Source: Siphonodentalium dalli
Taxonomy: Eukaryota > Mollusca > Scaphopoda > Gadilida > Siphonodentaliidae
Direction: 5' to 3'
DNA: 64,000 nucleotides
NCBI GenBank assembly: GCA_032622095.1
Contig: CP136065.1
Span: 21,876,134-21,940,133 of the forward strand
Notes under the pieces: model-generated
Told to the model about the DNA's origin: nothing
The model's input: the letters and a program-made list of their open reading frames with translations, nothing else
Database searches by the model: none
Shown: piece after piece, positions 1-10,349 of the stretch
Position numbering within the stretch: the stretch's first letter is position 1
Layout of the letters: each line of letters begins with the position of its first letter
Position numbers and translations under genes: made by a program

Positions 1-950
1 CTTCAACAACAAATTTTCCCCTGGACAAACATGCCTTGGTTGATGTCCGGGGTCCCTCTCCAACCTCCTCAACCTCAATTTCTTCTGAGTTCCGATGCCA
101 GTCAGACCGGTTGGGGGGATTTCTACTACCTGTTCAGGAGACAGTAGAAGGGACTTGGCCATCAGATATGACTCCAGAACATATCAATGTCAAGGAACTG
201 AGAGCAGTATTTCTTTGTTTACTTCATTGGCAGGATCAGTTACAAGACCAGTCATTGCTAGTCTTGACCGACAATTCAACAGTTGTCAGTTATCTCAAAA
301 ACAGGGGGGACGCGCTCACACAGCTGTGTTCTCTCACAATCAAAGTATACCAGCTTTTTCTGGCCAGGAACATTACTCTTACAATTCGTCACATTCCGGG
401 TCGTCTCAATGTCCTTGCGGACGGGCTATCACGTCGAGGTACGATAATTCCCACAGAATGGGCACTCAATCCACAGGTGTTTCAACACCTATGTCATCAG
501 TGGGGCACCCCCAAGATCGATCTGTTTGCCACACGGTTCAACAATAAACTTCCAAAGTTTGTGTCTCCCTGTCCGGATCCTTTAGCGGTCGCAGTGGATG
601 CTTTATCTCTGCCGTGGGAAGGGCTATTCGCATATGCTTACCCTCCAACTCCGATACTTCCGTTAGTGTTGCAAAAGATCACGATCATTGCATGTCGAGT
701 AATTCTCATCTGCCCGTTAGATCTAGCTCGGTCGTGGATCTCTCTTCTTCGGATTCTCTTGGTGTCACCGCCAATTCGGTTGTCCAAATTTCCCAATCTT
801 CTGAGTCAAGGGTGTCCTCCCATTCCACATCCGTGTCCAGAACGCCTCCATCTTCACGCCTGTCTTTTGTCAGGTCCAGCCTCCGGCAAAGAGGTTTTTC
901 CCGAAGAGTTGTGGATCACCTATGTCGCGCGCGCCGATCAGGTACCATGA
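1..950 (+). pseudogene. RNase H and C-terminal Pol segment of the DIRS element (frameshifted)
   Basis: The RNase H core is visible in two frames. The first Asp motif (LSSDASQTGWG, about 85-117) lies in frame 1 and meets a stop at 145. The continuation is in frame 3: KELRAV with the catalytic Glu, VLTDNSTVV with the second Asp, and LADGLSR with the last Asp. The break lies at or near a run of six G at 113-118, so a one-base indel in that run is the simplest cause. After the RNase H comes the DLFATRFN...SPCPDP region, commonly found in DIRS-like Pol between RNase H and the recombinase. The 3' end overlaps the recombinase ORF in another frame, as is normal for DIRS elements. Confidence 0.8.
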
Positions 951-1909
951 GTTCATATCAAGGAAAATGGAACATATATGTTAAATGGTGCCTGGATTCC
1001 AATGTCTCCTTTGACAAAACTTCTAGACGAAACATTGCAGAATTTCTCAGATTCCTTTTTGAAGAGAAACATTTGGCCCCTATTACTGTAAAAGGGTATC
1101 GCTCTATGTTGTCTAGGACCTCTCAACAAGCTGGTATTAAGTGGATTGGTTCTTGTCATGTTCTTTCAGATTTGGTAGCGAGTTTTTCACTCGCTCGTCC
1201 TCGGAGTTTGGTGTTGACTCCTCAATGGAATTTAGGTTGGATTTTAACCTTTCTCAAGGGTAACCCCTTTGAACCACTGAATTTGTGTACGTTCGCTCAC
1301 CTCACATATAAAACGGTCTTCTTACTGGCATTTGCATCTGCAAGAAGGGTGAGTGAACTGCATGCCTTATTGGTTAGTGCAGAATGTTTACGAATTTCCA
1401 ACTCATCAGTGGAATTATTGCCTACACCGGGGTTTCTGGCAAATAAACAAGTTCCCAGCTCATACCCCACAGTTATTCGCATTCCGGCTCTTCCACAGGG
1501 CGATGATGATTTGTTATGTCCCATCCGTGCCTTGCGGGTCTATCTTCGACGATCCAAACAGCGTCGACGGGTTAGACAGCGGCTTTTCCTTCGTCTTGTG
1601 GCTTCTCGTCAGGATATCTCAGTTCGTGCGGTTGCGCGGTGGATCAAGAATGTTATCATCCTCGCATATGATCAACTCGATCCGCAGAGAAGACGACAAA
1701 TGCATATACGGGCCCATGAACTCAGGGCGATTTCTACATCCTGGGCTTTTCAAAACTCAGTGGCTCTGAAGGACTTAATGGCTGTCGCTTATTGGTCGCA
1801 TCCTTCAACTTTCTCCACATTCTATCCTCGGGACCTTCAGTCTCAATCCGAGAATTTGTTTCGCTTGGGTCCGCTTATCGCCGCTCAGCAAGTTATTCAT
1901 CACTCTTAA
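614..1909 (+). CDS. Tyrosine recombinase of the DIRS element
   Basis: The predicted protein is up to 431 residues, but recognisable sequence starts near residue 85. A start at the ATG at 947 (MSSYQGKWN) is possible, although the SLRQRGFSRR stretch before it looks like part of the N-terminal core-binding domain. Catalytic residues are visible in order: the box I Arg in SARRVSELHAL (about residue 245), HELR (His 368, Arg 371), a His in YWSHPSTF (about 396), and the nucleophile Tyr in FSTFYPRD (residue 404). The family integrates circular cDNA by strand exchange without target duplication. The ORF is uninterrupted although the RNase H next to it is frameshifted. It overlaps the upstream ORF by about 340 bp. 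Confidence 0.88.
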   Translation: MGRAIRICLPSNSDTSVSVAKDHDHCMSSNSHLPVRSSSVVDLSSSDSLGVTANSVVQISQSSESRVSSHSTSVSRTPPSSRLSFVRSSLRQRGFSRRVVDHLCRARRSGTMSSYQGKWNIYVKWCLDSNVSFDKTSRRNIAEFLRFLFEEKHLAPITVKGYRSMLSRTSQQAGIKWIGSCHVLSDLVASFSLARPRSLVLTPQWNLGWILTFLKGNPFEPLNLCTFAHLTYKTVFLLAFASARRVSELHALLVSAECLRISNSSVELLPTPGFLANKQVPSSYPTVIRIPALPQGDDDLLCPIRALRVYLRRSKQRRRVRQRLFLRLVASRQDISVRAVARWIKNVIILAYDQLDPQRRRQMHIRAHELRAISTSWAFQNSVALKDLMAVAYWSHPSTFSTFYPRDLQSQSENLFRLGPLIAAQQVIHHS

Positions 1910-1959
1910 CCGAAATACATTCCTCGCTACCTCCTCCTATGACTTAATTATACCATGTA

Positions 1960-2377
1960 GTTCAGTGTGTAACGTATCTTTGAAGGGAATATAACATTTT
2001 CAATAGAAAATACTTATTCCCTATAAGATACTTACACACTGAACTCACAAAGCCCTCCCTAATTGGCATTATCCCTTCCCCGCTGCTCGGATAACCTCCT
2101 CGAATCTTGACTAAGATGAAAAGAGGCAGACTCACCTTTGGAATTGCTTTTATAAGAATAGACACGTGATAAATGAATTTGCACTTCCGGTTGTAAAAGC
2201 ACTTCCGGTTTAGAGGATAAATGTACTTGTGGTATTTCATACCAATTTCAATTTTTTTTGGAATAGGGTAATTCTATAGCTATACCTCCTGTGATCTCAA
2301 AAATGAGGAATATACCATGTAGTTCAGTGTCTAAGTATCTTATAGGGAATATGTATTTTCTATTGAAAATGTTATTT
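1960..2377. repeat. Inverted terminal/internal repeats of the DIRS element
   Basis: Bases 1960-2044 form a near-perfect self-palindrome that starts GTTCAGTGTGTAA and ends with its complement. An inverted copy of most of it follows at about 2311-2377 (GTTCAGTGTCTAAGTATC...). The shared lead-in TACCATGTAGTTCAG occurs at about 1951 and 2312. DIRS elements are known for inverted terminal repeats plus an internal complementary region that templates end completion, and this arrangement fits that role. Confidence 0.7.
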
Positions 2378-2440
2378 TTCGATTGTACGGCCAGATTCCG
2401 ATAACTCCTCACTCTCAAACCACCCATCGTGGTCATATTT

Positions 2441-2676
2441 CACTTCTGAGTCACAAGAGACGACTTTTGAAATGAGTTGAAAATGCTACGGTGCCCCTCT
2501 GATCTTATCTTATCATTTTGTTCGCATCCGATCCGATGCCTTTCCATTTAACTGCAGATTTTGCAGCAGTAAACACATTCGTCGCAGACATTTTGACACA
2601 TTTCCAATTTCTAGTTGCGGTACAATACCGGTAACACCACATATCACTTATTACTCGTGATAAATTTCATTTAAAT
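2441..2676. other. Non-coding stretch, nothing recognised
   Basis: AT-rich sequence between the DIRS end and a possible minus-strand exon. No motif, repeat or coding signal was recognised. Confidence 0.5.
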
Positions 2677-2955
2677 TTAAAAGTTTATGATGAACTTCAG
2701 GACTTGATTTCGCGTTTTTTCTAGCGTCATGGAGTCCTGATTCACGTGCCACCCAAACGCTGGAGTCATGTCATTTGGTGTAGCGCCAAATCTAGTCATT
2801 CTATATTTGACATTTCCATGTTTGGCGGGGCTATATCCTTCTTTATAATAAAACAATTTCCTCGGTTTGGCGAGCAGAAAATGCGTGATCCAAAGCTCCA
2901 TCTGAATACTCGTTCCTGTGTTGGCAATAGAAGCTCCTGAAATTGCTCTGAAAAA
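2677..2955 (-). CDS. Possible terminal exon with weak discoidin (F5/8 type C) resemblance
   Basis: On the minus strand a polypyrimidine tract and CAG (ATTTTTCAG, ending near 2956) precede an open exon that runs to a TAA at 2677. Readable pieces are ISGASIANTG, WITHFLLA, FYYKEGYSPAKHGNVK and WHVNQDSMTLE. Their order resembles the second half of an F5/8 type C domain, where a Trp-Val-Thr strand, a YYKE...GN turn and a W-H-x(3)-SM-x-LE strand occur. The usual final Cys is missing and no upstream exon was found. It could be a fragment, a pseudogene, or an unrelated exon. The acceptor and the open frame are directly visible; the domain call is inference. Confidence 0.35.
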   Translation of the reverse strand, partial: FFRAISGASIANTGTSIQMELWITHFLLAKPRKLFYYKEGYSPAKHGNVKYRMTRFGATPNDMTPAFGWHVNQDSMTLEKTRNQVLKFIINF

Positions 2956-3189
2956 TAAAACAATGCAGTGAATTGGTATATGAGAGGTATGTGTCATTTT
3001 AACAAGTTGAAAATATTGTAAATTACCCACAGCAACGTGCATATAGCTGAAATGTAAAACTACATACCTCGAAGTATGCTTAATGAACAACTCAAGAAAA
3101 CCCAAGTTGTTACCCCTTACTGGTCTTCGCATTGATGTTGGTCCATGCATGATAACTTCTACAAGTATTCGGGTGAAACGTCCTTAACA

Positions 3190-3300
3190 TACACAAGGGT
3201 TTCACTGTGACCACATCCCTGTCTATATAACTCCGATCAGGGAATCTTTGGGCCAATGTTCTAACCACACGCGCCATAATTATGGTTATATTCTGGACAC
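3190..3300 (-). repeat. Possible tRNA-derived SINE remnant
   Basis: On the minus strand the stretch beginning ATGGCGCGTGTGGTTAGAAC resembles a degenerate tRNA A-box region. A weaker B-box-like segment lies about 40 bases further on. No clear tail or target duplication was seen. It is only a hint of a tRNA-type SINE and not a functional tRNA. Confidence 0.2.
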
Positions 3301-4009
3301 AAAGAGGCTTGAGATCACACTACCAATACATGTGCCAAAAATATACATAAAGTCGGCATATAATAGCTATAGTATATATACGAACAATAAAGGCATAACA
3401 TGTCATAAAGTTTCCGCTTAGGAACAAATGTGTTCACAATTGATCGGAATATATATATATATTACTCAGGTATGGCTCATTTTGAAACATTCTGCATGAT
3501 TCCACGCCGTGTTACCCCATTTAGGCTGCTAGAGCTATCCAAAATGCACACTGGGACCTATCAAAGTTTGCAGAATGTGAACCTTAGCATCCGCAAATGC
3601 GCACTGGGGCATGCTTGACTTGCAACTAAAAGACGCATATGTTGCGAATACCTTTGATATATTTGACATTTCATATCGTGTTAGGACAAGCAGAACTCGT
3701 CTAGTTGAAATATTAGCAAACATCAGCTGGTAAAGTGTGCTTTTGTAGCGAAAATAGCATTTAAAAAACAGACACTGGGAATATAACTACCAAATCCTAC
3801 TGATCGGTTCGATATTTTGAAGTTTGGCCGAGGAACATTTGTCCAATGAATGGTTTGCATTGTTATATATAGCAACAACTATCGATGAACGCTCACACAT
3901 ATATTATATCCTTGATAACGATATATATACTTACCATTTTCTGCAACGTCTTGTCCATTTGTTGTCAAATTGCAATCGCACGCCATGACATTGACGAATG
4001 CGCACTGTG

Positions 4010-4500
4010 TCCAAAACTGAATGCAAACCAGTTCTCACGGGGCAGCTGAAACCCTGTGATTGTGGTTTGTGAAAGGTCAAGGTCACAGGATGCTTTCAAA
4101 CTTAAACTTCATCTGCATCAGTCATATTTTCTTATACCCTTCATGTCTGGTCCATAACATCGTGATTCTTAATTGGATTCTGTTGAAACTTGGCATAGTT
4201 GTTCTTAATGAGGAGACGATATGTCGCACGTGAATCTCTTTTCCAATTGATGAAGGTCACAGGACAAGGTCATTCTCAATTAAGTCACCAGACTCTACCC
4301 TTCATATCTACTCCATAACTCCATGTACATCACATGATTTCAACGAAACAAGGCTTGATCGTTAATATAAGGTGTGTCGCGACATGTGTGCATTGTGGTT
4401 TGTCAAAGGTCAAGGTCGGATGGATATTACATTCAAAACTACTTCATGGAATGCAACATTACAAATTAACGGAGGTCAGGGTATAAATTTGCTCACATGT
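4010..4500. repeat. Dispersed intron repeat with GGTCAAGGTCA motifs
   Basis: This stretch carries repeated phrases (GTGGTTTGTGAAAGGTCAAG near 4063, GATGAAGGTCACAGGACAAG near 4249, TGTGGTTTGTCAAAGGTCAA near 4394) with CCATAAC phrases between them. Units of about 160-170 bp can be discerned but have diverged. Repeats of this style are common in mollusc introns. No ORF is supported here. Confidence 0.5.
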
Positions 4501-4849
4501 TGCTTCATTACGGGGGCATAGTCACTTTCGAGAGACATTTCTTGTTGAATATTATTTCACCATTTCAAAAAATATAATATTATATATGAACACTATTGTG
4601 TAGGGAACAATCCGCCATTTCCAAAAATATATAATATGGAAGAATATGCTATATGGAGTTGATGGACATACTTTGTCTGAATCGCCATGAATTTATGCTG
4701 CATCGCGTTACACTTGGATATTTACCATGACGTCGTGAAATCAGAACGAAAGCAGAAAAAAATGTTGAATCTGACTAAGTATCAACATTTTCCCCATATA
4801 TATGTGTGAAGATGTTTTCATTGGTTCCCAGTTTGTTGCCTGGTTAGCC

Positions 4850-6130
4850 AGTTGTCTCTTGTCTAGGGTTGCCACAACTATGAGTTCTCATAATCGACTA
4901 ATCGACCGTTATAATCGACGGTTAGTCGATTAATCATTCCTATATGCGGCCTATATTACACCCAGGTAAACAAGTGATAAATGCAAAATTGCATCCAGTC
5001 TGAACACAGCAGGCTTATCATTCTCAGGCCCCGCCCATCATTGGCCACCTAAACTCCTTGTCGCTATTCCCGCATACGAAATATTTGTATAACATATGTC
5101 CAGTCATTCAATGTTCTCTGTGAACATGCATCGTTGTGCCTATTGAAAGCTTGTGGAATTGTCGCATACTTATTGAAAACGGACTATAGTTAGTTTTGCA
5201 GAGAATCCCATTGTGTATCGATTACGTCACCTGTGCGCGCTGCTTGTTACTGTACTTTAAGTTTTGTTATTCAATGTTTGTGGAGCGCAGCACATCGTGC
5301 AGCACAGTCGCAGAAATAATGGAGCAAATTAACAGTTTATATACGGTACCATGTTCGAGATTGTAATGAATGTAGCATTAATAAGTGACGACACAAACTT
5401 GTTAGTGATTAACTTTCGCTGAATAGGTTATTGTCACATGGTTTTGAGCAAAAAGACACCAAGGATCTCTCAAACGTGCAAAAAGACACCCAGAATGTCC
5501 CAAATGGGCAAAAAGACATCAAGGATCTCAAAGTCTCACCAAACTTTGATCAAAACCATTCGACAATATATTAATGACCTTTTCAGCTTAACTGTCTAGT
5601 AACTTTGAACATTTCATGTCTCGCAAACTTTGTGACTGTGAATAATGGTGACCGTTTTACAGTACATGAATGAAATTTGAAAATGAAACATAGATGCAGT
5701 CCGATGCACGTCGTCCATTTTGGCTATAATGATTGCTTATTTACCAATCCATAGGAATATAAATTCACAGTTAAACATAATTTATAAACAATGATAAGGC
5801 CATAACACGATATCAAAGGAAGCTGCTGGCCGCTACGGCTGAGAGAATATGTCGCACATCGAATTCTTTGAAGATGACCGCCAAACGTCGGCTGCGACAT
5901 CAAAGACAAACGAAGCCGCATCATAAGTGAGGAGAGAACAGGGTGTCGGTGGTAAATTTTGCTACATACACTGTTAACTTTTAGTTCCAGGCATGGCATT
6001 TGTGCATATTACCGGTACTGCTTACATACGCAACCATATCCACCCCCCCCCCTTTGGCGATTAGTTGATGAAAGTAAATAACCGTCGACTACCCCCCCCC
6101 CCCCTGTCAAAGGTGTCAAGCCTACTCTTG
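4850..6130. repeat. Possible DNA-transposon remnant with TCGATTA-type ends
   Basis: The left part (about 4860-4945) is a palindrome of ATCGACTAATCGACC and its complement GGTTAGTCGATTAAT around a short centre. A degraded related sequence (GGCGATTAGTTGATGAAAG... AACCGTCGACTAC) lies at about 6056-6093 next to poly-C runs. The similar ends hint at one degraded element of about 1.2 kb. There is no transposase ORF between them. Boundaries and superfamily are uncertain. Confidence 0.3.
5448..5537 (+). repeat. Three tandem 30-bp units
   Basis: Units begin GCAAAAAGACAYC at 5448, 5478 and 5508, a regular 30-bp period with a few substitutions. This is a small minisatellite with no coding signal. Confidence 0.8.
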
Positions 6131-6575
6131 TCTGTCAAACACTGAAAATATGTTAATTGTTCTGTAGTGTACCATATGAGACATAGAAAAAATCAACATT
6201 TTTCACATTTTCTCATCTGAAATGATGCTCACACTAATTTCCCCAATGTGCGACGTCTAACCCAATAATGCAATTTACTGTTGGGTTTTCGGATCTTGAA
6301 TAAAAAAGTATGGGCTGCAACTCACTTTTAGTGCATGGTCTTATTTGCCGCACATTTTAATAGAACTGGATAATTTGCTGCCCTTGTGAAACATCAATGG
6401 TCAGGGAGTTCACAATGGGTCATTAATATTCTTATAACAGACCCAGAAACGGATCAGAGCATGAATATTCCCGAAATAACACGTAGTTCAAAAGATCTTA
6501 AACACAAAACATTCATACCACTAAAGGCCTGAACAGGAACGATTTTAATTAATCTATTTTTTATTCTTTTTTCAG

Positions 6576-6829
6576 CTCTGGGTATCACATAATTGCTGGT
6601 ATTGTCAACAGAACAGTGAATGCTCGTGATCATGGCCAGAAAATCTCAGTATCACGCCACTACAAACACAGCTCCTATAGTCTTATTAGCCTTAAGAATG
6701 ATATTGCACTGATTAGGCTAAGTGTTCCTCTCAAATTCAACGACTACATTCAGGCTGCATGCTTGCCAACAAAAGAATATGATAAATCAAGTACATGTAT
6801 CGCCTCAGGATGGGGTCGCAATGAAAGAG
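6576..6829 (+). CDS. Trypsin-like serine protease, exon with catalytic Asp
   Basis: An acceptor (TTTTTTCAG, 6567-6575) and a donor (AGAG|GTAATT, 6829/6830) bound an exon that is open in one frame. The translation runs from GYHIIAG to the end and contains the S1 signature NDIALIRL, which holds the catalytic Asp (about 6697-6720), then AACLP and CIASGWG. This is the central part of a chymotrypsin-fold (S1) protease domain. The exon starts with the last base of a codon and ends with one base of the next. The catalytic His exon (TAAHC type) and the N-terminus should lie upstream. I did not find them, so they may be outside the window. The next exon is probably at 25473. A secreted or extracellular endopeptidase is the usual role of the family. 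Confidence 0.88.
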
Positions 6830-6884
6830 GTAATTACATATTGCTGGTTTAGCCATTTCTTTACTAAACGGATTCTCCTATTCA

Positions 6885-7005
6885 TTTATAAAAGTATATA
6901 TTGGAATGGTCTATTACAGTAATGCCCCAAGTAATCAACCTCTTAACCAAAGCAGAATTATGGGTAACTTTTCAGGATTTAGTCGGAAATATGGCTTGTC
7001 GACAA
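6885..7005 (+). repeat. Fragments of two MITEs in the protease intron
   Basis: A phrase TTATAAAAGTATATATTGGA (6888-6907), also found inside the element at 16211-16462, is followed directly by TA and a Tc1/mariner-like MITE left arm starting CAGTAATGCCCC at 6917. The arm continues through TTATGGGTAACTTTTCAGGA and stops matching near 7005. No right arm is present. Confidence 0.7.
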
Positions 7006-7084
7006 CTAATTTCGCTTTGCCTGGGAACCATCCTATCCTGTCGAATCGTTCTGGGTACATTCGCAGTAAAACAAACTTAAATGA

Positions 7085-7472
7085 ATAAAAAAAAAAGCCA
7101 TATTAAGGTACTGGCAAACTATTGACTCCACTCGACACAAATAGTTTTAAATTTTTCTATGTAAAACAATAACATGCATAAGGGTAGTGATCATTGTAAA
7201 TATATGTGTTAATTGCTTTTTTCCTCTGTTCTCACCCAACTGTTCATTTATCTTCTAATCATGTTCTGTATCTCTTCCTATCACTTAATCTTAACTTCCA
7301 CTTCTCACTGAACACTATATGTAATCTATTCTCCTCTGAGGAGATGGCTCTATATAAGCATCTGATGCTTGTTGTCAAATCCTCTTCCTCCCTTCTTGTC
7401 TTCTATTCATACATGTGTCATGTTTTATAATTATATAATTTTGGGAAGAAATAAAATATTGTTTAAATCAAA
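7085..7472 (+). repeat. Possible 3' tail of a non-LTR retrotransposon
   Basis: The stretch contains GAGGAGATGGCTCTATATAA, then pyrimidine-rich sequence, and ends GGGAAGAAATAAAATATTG with a polyadenylation-like AATAAA, directly next to a Gypsy fragment. Abutting another element after an AATAAA suggests the 3' end of a 5'-truncated LINE or SINE insertion on the + strand. The family was not recognised. Confidence 0.35.
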
Positions 7473-7790
7473 TCAGCTGCAGTTTTGAGTGGTTTCCCTT
7501 GTATTGCCTGGGGCATCAGCTGGTTGCACAACATATTGGGTGGTTCCCCTTGCGTTGCTGGAGTTCGTGCATTGTTCTGGGATGAAATGGCACAATGTAG
7601 TGTTACTAATTTTAGTTTCTCTCATGACTGTAGTCCCATCACCGCTGGACCTGACACATCCACAAGGTAAAATTTGGTTTGATACCAGTCTGAGCCATTG
7701 TACTTGCATGGGATTTCAATAATCCCACTGCACGGGATTGGTGTTCCGTTGTATGCGGTGAGTTTGGTAGTGCATGGTTTAATTTCTGTA
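7473..7790 (-). pseudogene. Ty3/Gypsy Pol fragment: end of the protease region and linker
   Basis: On the minus strand the reading EIKPCTTKLTAYNG ... FYLVDVSGPAVMGLQS resembles the segment at the end of a retroviral-type aspartic protease in Gypsy Pol, where an LxAYxG motif and a GPA-x-x-GL motif are usual. A stop codon follows GLQS at a place where a Cys is common. The frame then continues KLKLVTLHC and a linker down to about 7475. The protease active site (D-T/S-G) and the reverse transcriptase are absent. It is in the same orientation as the gag at 9491-10246 and is probably the same broken element. Confidence 0.6.
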
Positions 7791-7801
7791 ACACACGTGA
7801 C

Positions 7802-9471
7802 GTCACGTGTGTTACAAAAATGACACATGGCTTATAGTGATTGAAAACATGGGTCCAAGACTTCTGAAAGCTGTTTCTAGATTAATTATGTTGCTAATAT
7901 CTGTAAACAGACTAGATTCACACACTCATTTGGATATGTTAATTAATTTCTGACATCTGCGGCTAAGCATTAGAACCTGCTCTGAACTGAACGCATCACA
8001 GGTGTCTGGCTAACACCTCCACATACAGATTATCAATAGGAAATTCATAATATTGATCTCAAAACAGATCTGCAGACTCCTGTATGCCAAAACACATCTG
8101 AAATATGATCCTTTATATTGGTCTGACTATAAGTGGACTGTCACATCTTTTCAATGATAGATCTTAGTAATCCAAAATACAATAATTAATCAATATTAAT
8201 TAGAAAATGGTTTAAAATTACACTGATGAGGTGTATGCATCGGGTCTTACTTGTGTATGGTTGACTCATTTTATCTGGTAAAATAGCAAATTGACAAATA
8301 ATCTTTTACATGTACTTCCAAAAGTTACAAAACCCACTATTTCTGGCCCCCAGTCATGCTCAAATACATCAAATCTACACTTGTACATGGCTCCAGAATA
8401 TTTACTAAAGTGATAGGAATTATTGCATCTGCAGCATCTAGTGTACATGTACTAGTAGCAGTGAAGAGTGTTCTGTTAGTTTCTTCTTGATACAGTAAGA
8501 ACAAACGCTCATCTCAATTCTCTACAGAACAGTTTTGGTGGCAATGAATTAAGTATGACAGTGTATATTATACCTTCACAATATCTAGAGGATTTGTGTC
8601 ATATGTTGAAAGTCATTCGTGCATTCATAATCAAGCCGATTAACACTACAAGGGTGTGCACCACAGCATTCAATTTGAAGTTTGAAGCTTTTAATACCCC
8701 TTAAGCTGGACACATGTCTTCATTTCAGTCATATACCATACATCAGATATACCAGTAATATGGTCTCACATTTTAGTGGTTTAAGAAAACTTAACCAAAG
8801 TATTATCTGCAGCTAGCTTTGTTAAACAGTTAAATGGATTGTGAACAAATACTTTCTATCTAATGATGTTGTTTACCAACAATGGGCGTTGTTTATGTCT
8901 AGTAATGTCATGTTCCCTTGTAACTCTCTTCTTATGAATTGATATTAAATTTTGTTATGTTCTGCTGTAATATGCATAAAATCATCTTTTGAAACAAAAC
9001 TTGTGCATAAAATTGACAATCGGTTATGAACTGATTGAAAATAGGATACTGGTTTCGCACGCGTAACACACGTGACAGAGCGGTGTAACACACGTGACAG
9101 TGAATATGCTATCATGGCGAGAAATACATTCAACTCTCATTAAAAGTACTTAAATTGCACATTGAAGTAGAGTCTTTTTTCTTATTGGAAAAAAAGCGCC
9201 AATTATGTATCAAACAAGTAACTTCACAGACTTTTTTGCATAGAAAACAGAGGTCCTTTTTTTCTCATTTGTGCGCTGTAACACACGTGACAGTCATATA
9301 CATGCATGGTACAGTAAACCATTTACTACACAGCCTTAAGGACCGATCGCATAATTATGATGGGGTTATTATCTCGACTATACAGTGAATCATTTTATAT
9401 TATATTGAATGCACACCAAATGCTGCTTGAAAATATCACAAAAATTTTGTGCAAAATGTAACACACGTGAC
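7802..9471. mobile_element. Insert bounded by 15-bp inverted CACGTG motif, splitting the Gypsy element
   Basis: The left end reads GTCACGTGTGTTACA (7802-7816) and the right end is its exact complement, TGTAACACACGTGAC (9457-9471). The insert is 1.67 kb and lies between the Gypsy gag and the Gypsy protease fragment. More copies of the motif lie inside it near the right end, at about 9063-9076, 9084-9098 and 9277-9291. Outside the left end another copy at 7787-7801 makes a perfect 30-bp palindrome. No transposase ORF is visible, so it would be non-autonomous. No target duplication was identified. Confidence 0.5.
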
Positions 9472-9490
9472 ATGGAATGGCCCCCTTGCG

Positions 9491-10246
9491 TTAGACTTGA
9501 TGTTGGTCATTTTCGTATGATTGCATTTTGTCTTTGGGTTTAACCCGTCTATTGCTGCGGCAGAACCTACTCCAATGTCCAATCTTCCCACAAAAAAAAC
9601 ATGTGTCGTCCGAAGCTGCACAGCGGTCACCCTTACCGTGCCGAATCGCACAATTTCCGCATGGTCGATATTGTTGACTGCTGTTCCAGTTCCGACGAAG
9701 TTCGTCAACAGATAGTGGATTAGGCGTCGACAACTGCTGTATTTGCAATTTTCCAGCTAATATGGCTTCATAGCGTCGTCCTTTGACGATCGCATCCTGC
9801 AGTGTGTAACCTTTCGCCTTGCCGAGGAGGTCACGCTGATATTGTTCAATTGGTGTAGACGCAATAATGAGCTCTATGAGGCGTTCATCCAGCTCACCCG
9901 CATCGAAATCGCACTGTGTGGCCTGTGTTCGTGCGCGAGTCACAAAGTCCGCAAGGGATTCGTCCACTTTTTGGCGGTATGCCATCAGATGTAGTCTGTG
10001 AACTCGGAAGTTCACGTTGGACTGAAACTGGGAAGCCAGATAATCCCATATCTTCGCTGCTTTGTGTTGGTCGATCGCTGAAAGACCCAACGCATTTAGC
10101 CTCCGTAGTCCTTCTACACCAAGACCTCGAATGATTTTGAGGGCTATTTTACCGGCTTCATTGATACCCTCATTCTCGCAGAATATCTCCACTGTTTGTC
10201 TGAATAGCTGTATGGCCTCGCCAATGTTCTCAGATGACCAATTCAA
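9491..10246 (-). CDS. Gag-like protein of a Ty3/Gypsy retrotransposon
   Basis: This is a 251-residue open frame. The N-terminal two thirds is helical capsid-like sequence (IWDYLASQF ... LADFVTRARTQATQCDF ... LIELIIAST). The C-terminus has two zinc knuckles in the arrangement typical of invertebrate Gypsy elements: Cys196, Cys199, His203 and Cys209, then CFFCGKIGHWSRFC with Cys216, Cys219, His224 and Cys229. It ends 15 residues after the basic tail. Gag packages element RNA into particles. The frame is intact but no complete pol follows on its 3' side: only the protease-tail fragment at 7473-7790 is seen, beyond a 1.67-kb insert. Domestication is possible but not indicated. Confidence 0.85.
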   Translation of the reverse strand: MNWSSENIGEAIQLFRQTVEIFCENEGINEAGKIALKIIRGLGVEGLRRLNALGLSAIDQHKAAKIWDYLASQFQSNVNFRVHRLHLMAYRQKVDESLADFVTRARTQATQCDFDAGELDERLIELIIASTPIEQYQRDLLGKAKGYTLQDAIVKGRRYEAILAGKLQIQQLSTPNPLSVDELRRNWNSSQQYRPCGNCAIRHGKGDRCAASDDTCFFCGKIGHWSRFCRSNRRVKPKDKMQSYENDQHQV

Positions 10247-10349
10247 CTCCGGAATATAAAAATGTGCGTTTGTTATATAGTTCTAGTGTTCACGTGATAA
10301 CTTTTCCAGGTCTCAGTTTCTATGGAAACCCATGCGTATATATAAAGCT

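Larger units (their letters stand above)
1..2440 (+). mobile_element. DIRS-type tyrosine-recombinase retrotransposon, 3' portion
   Basis: The element enters from the left edge of the window. It reads RNase H, then an overlapping tyrosine recombinase ORF, then a non-coding end with inverted repeats. This order, with a recombinase in place of a DDE integrase and no LTRs, is the known DIRS1 layout. The reverse transcriptase and gag must lie upstream of base 1. The RNase H frame is broken but the recombinase is open, so this copy is probably inactive. The right boundary near 2440 is approximate; it is set after the last inverted-repeat copy. Confidence 0.85.

Noticed and set aside
2956-3150. Extension of the minus-strand exon frame to an upstream Met
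   Set aside because: A good acceptor at 2956 and low-quality sequence beyond it indicate intron.
3190-3290. Functional tRNA gene
   Set aside because: Only a degenerate A-box-like phrase; no cloverleaf could be formed by eye. At most a SINE relic.
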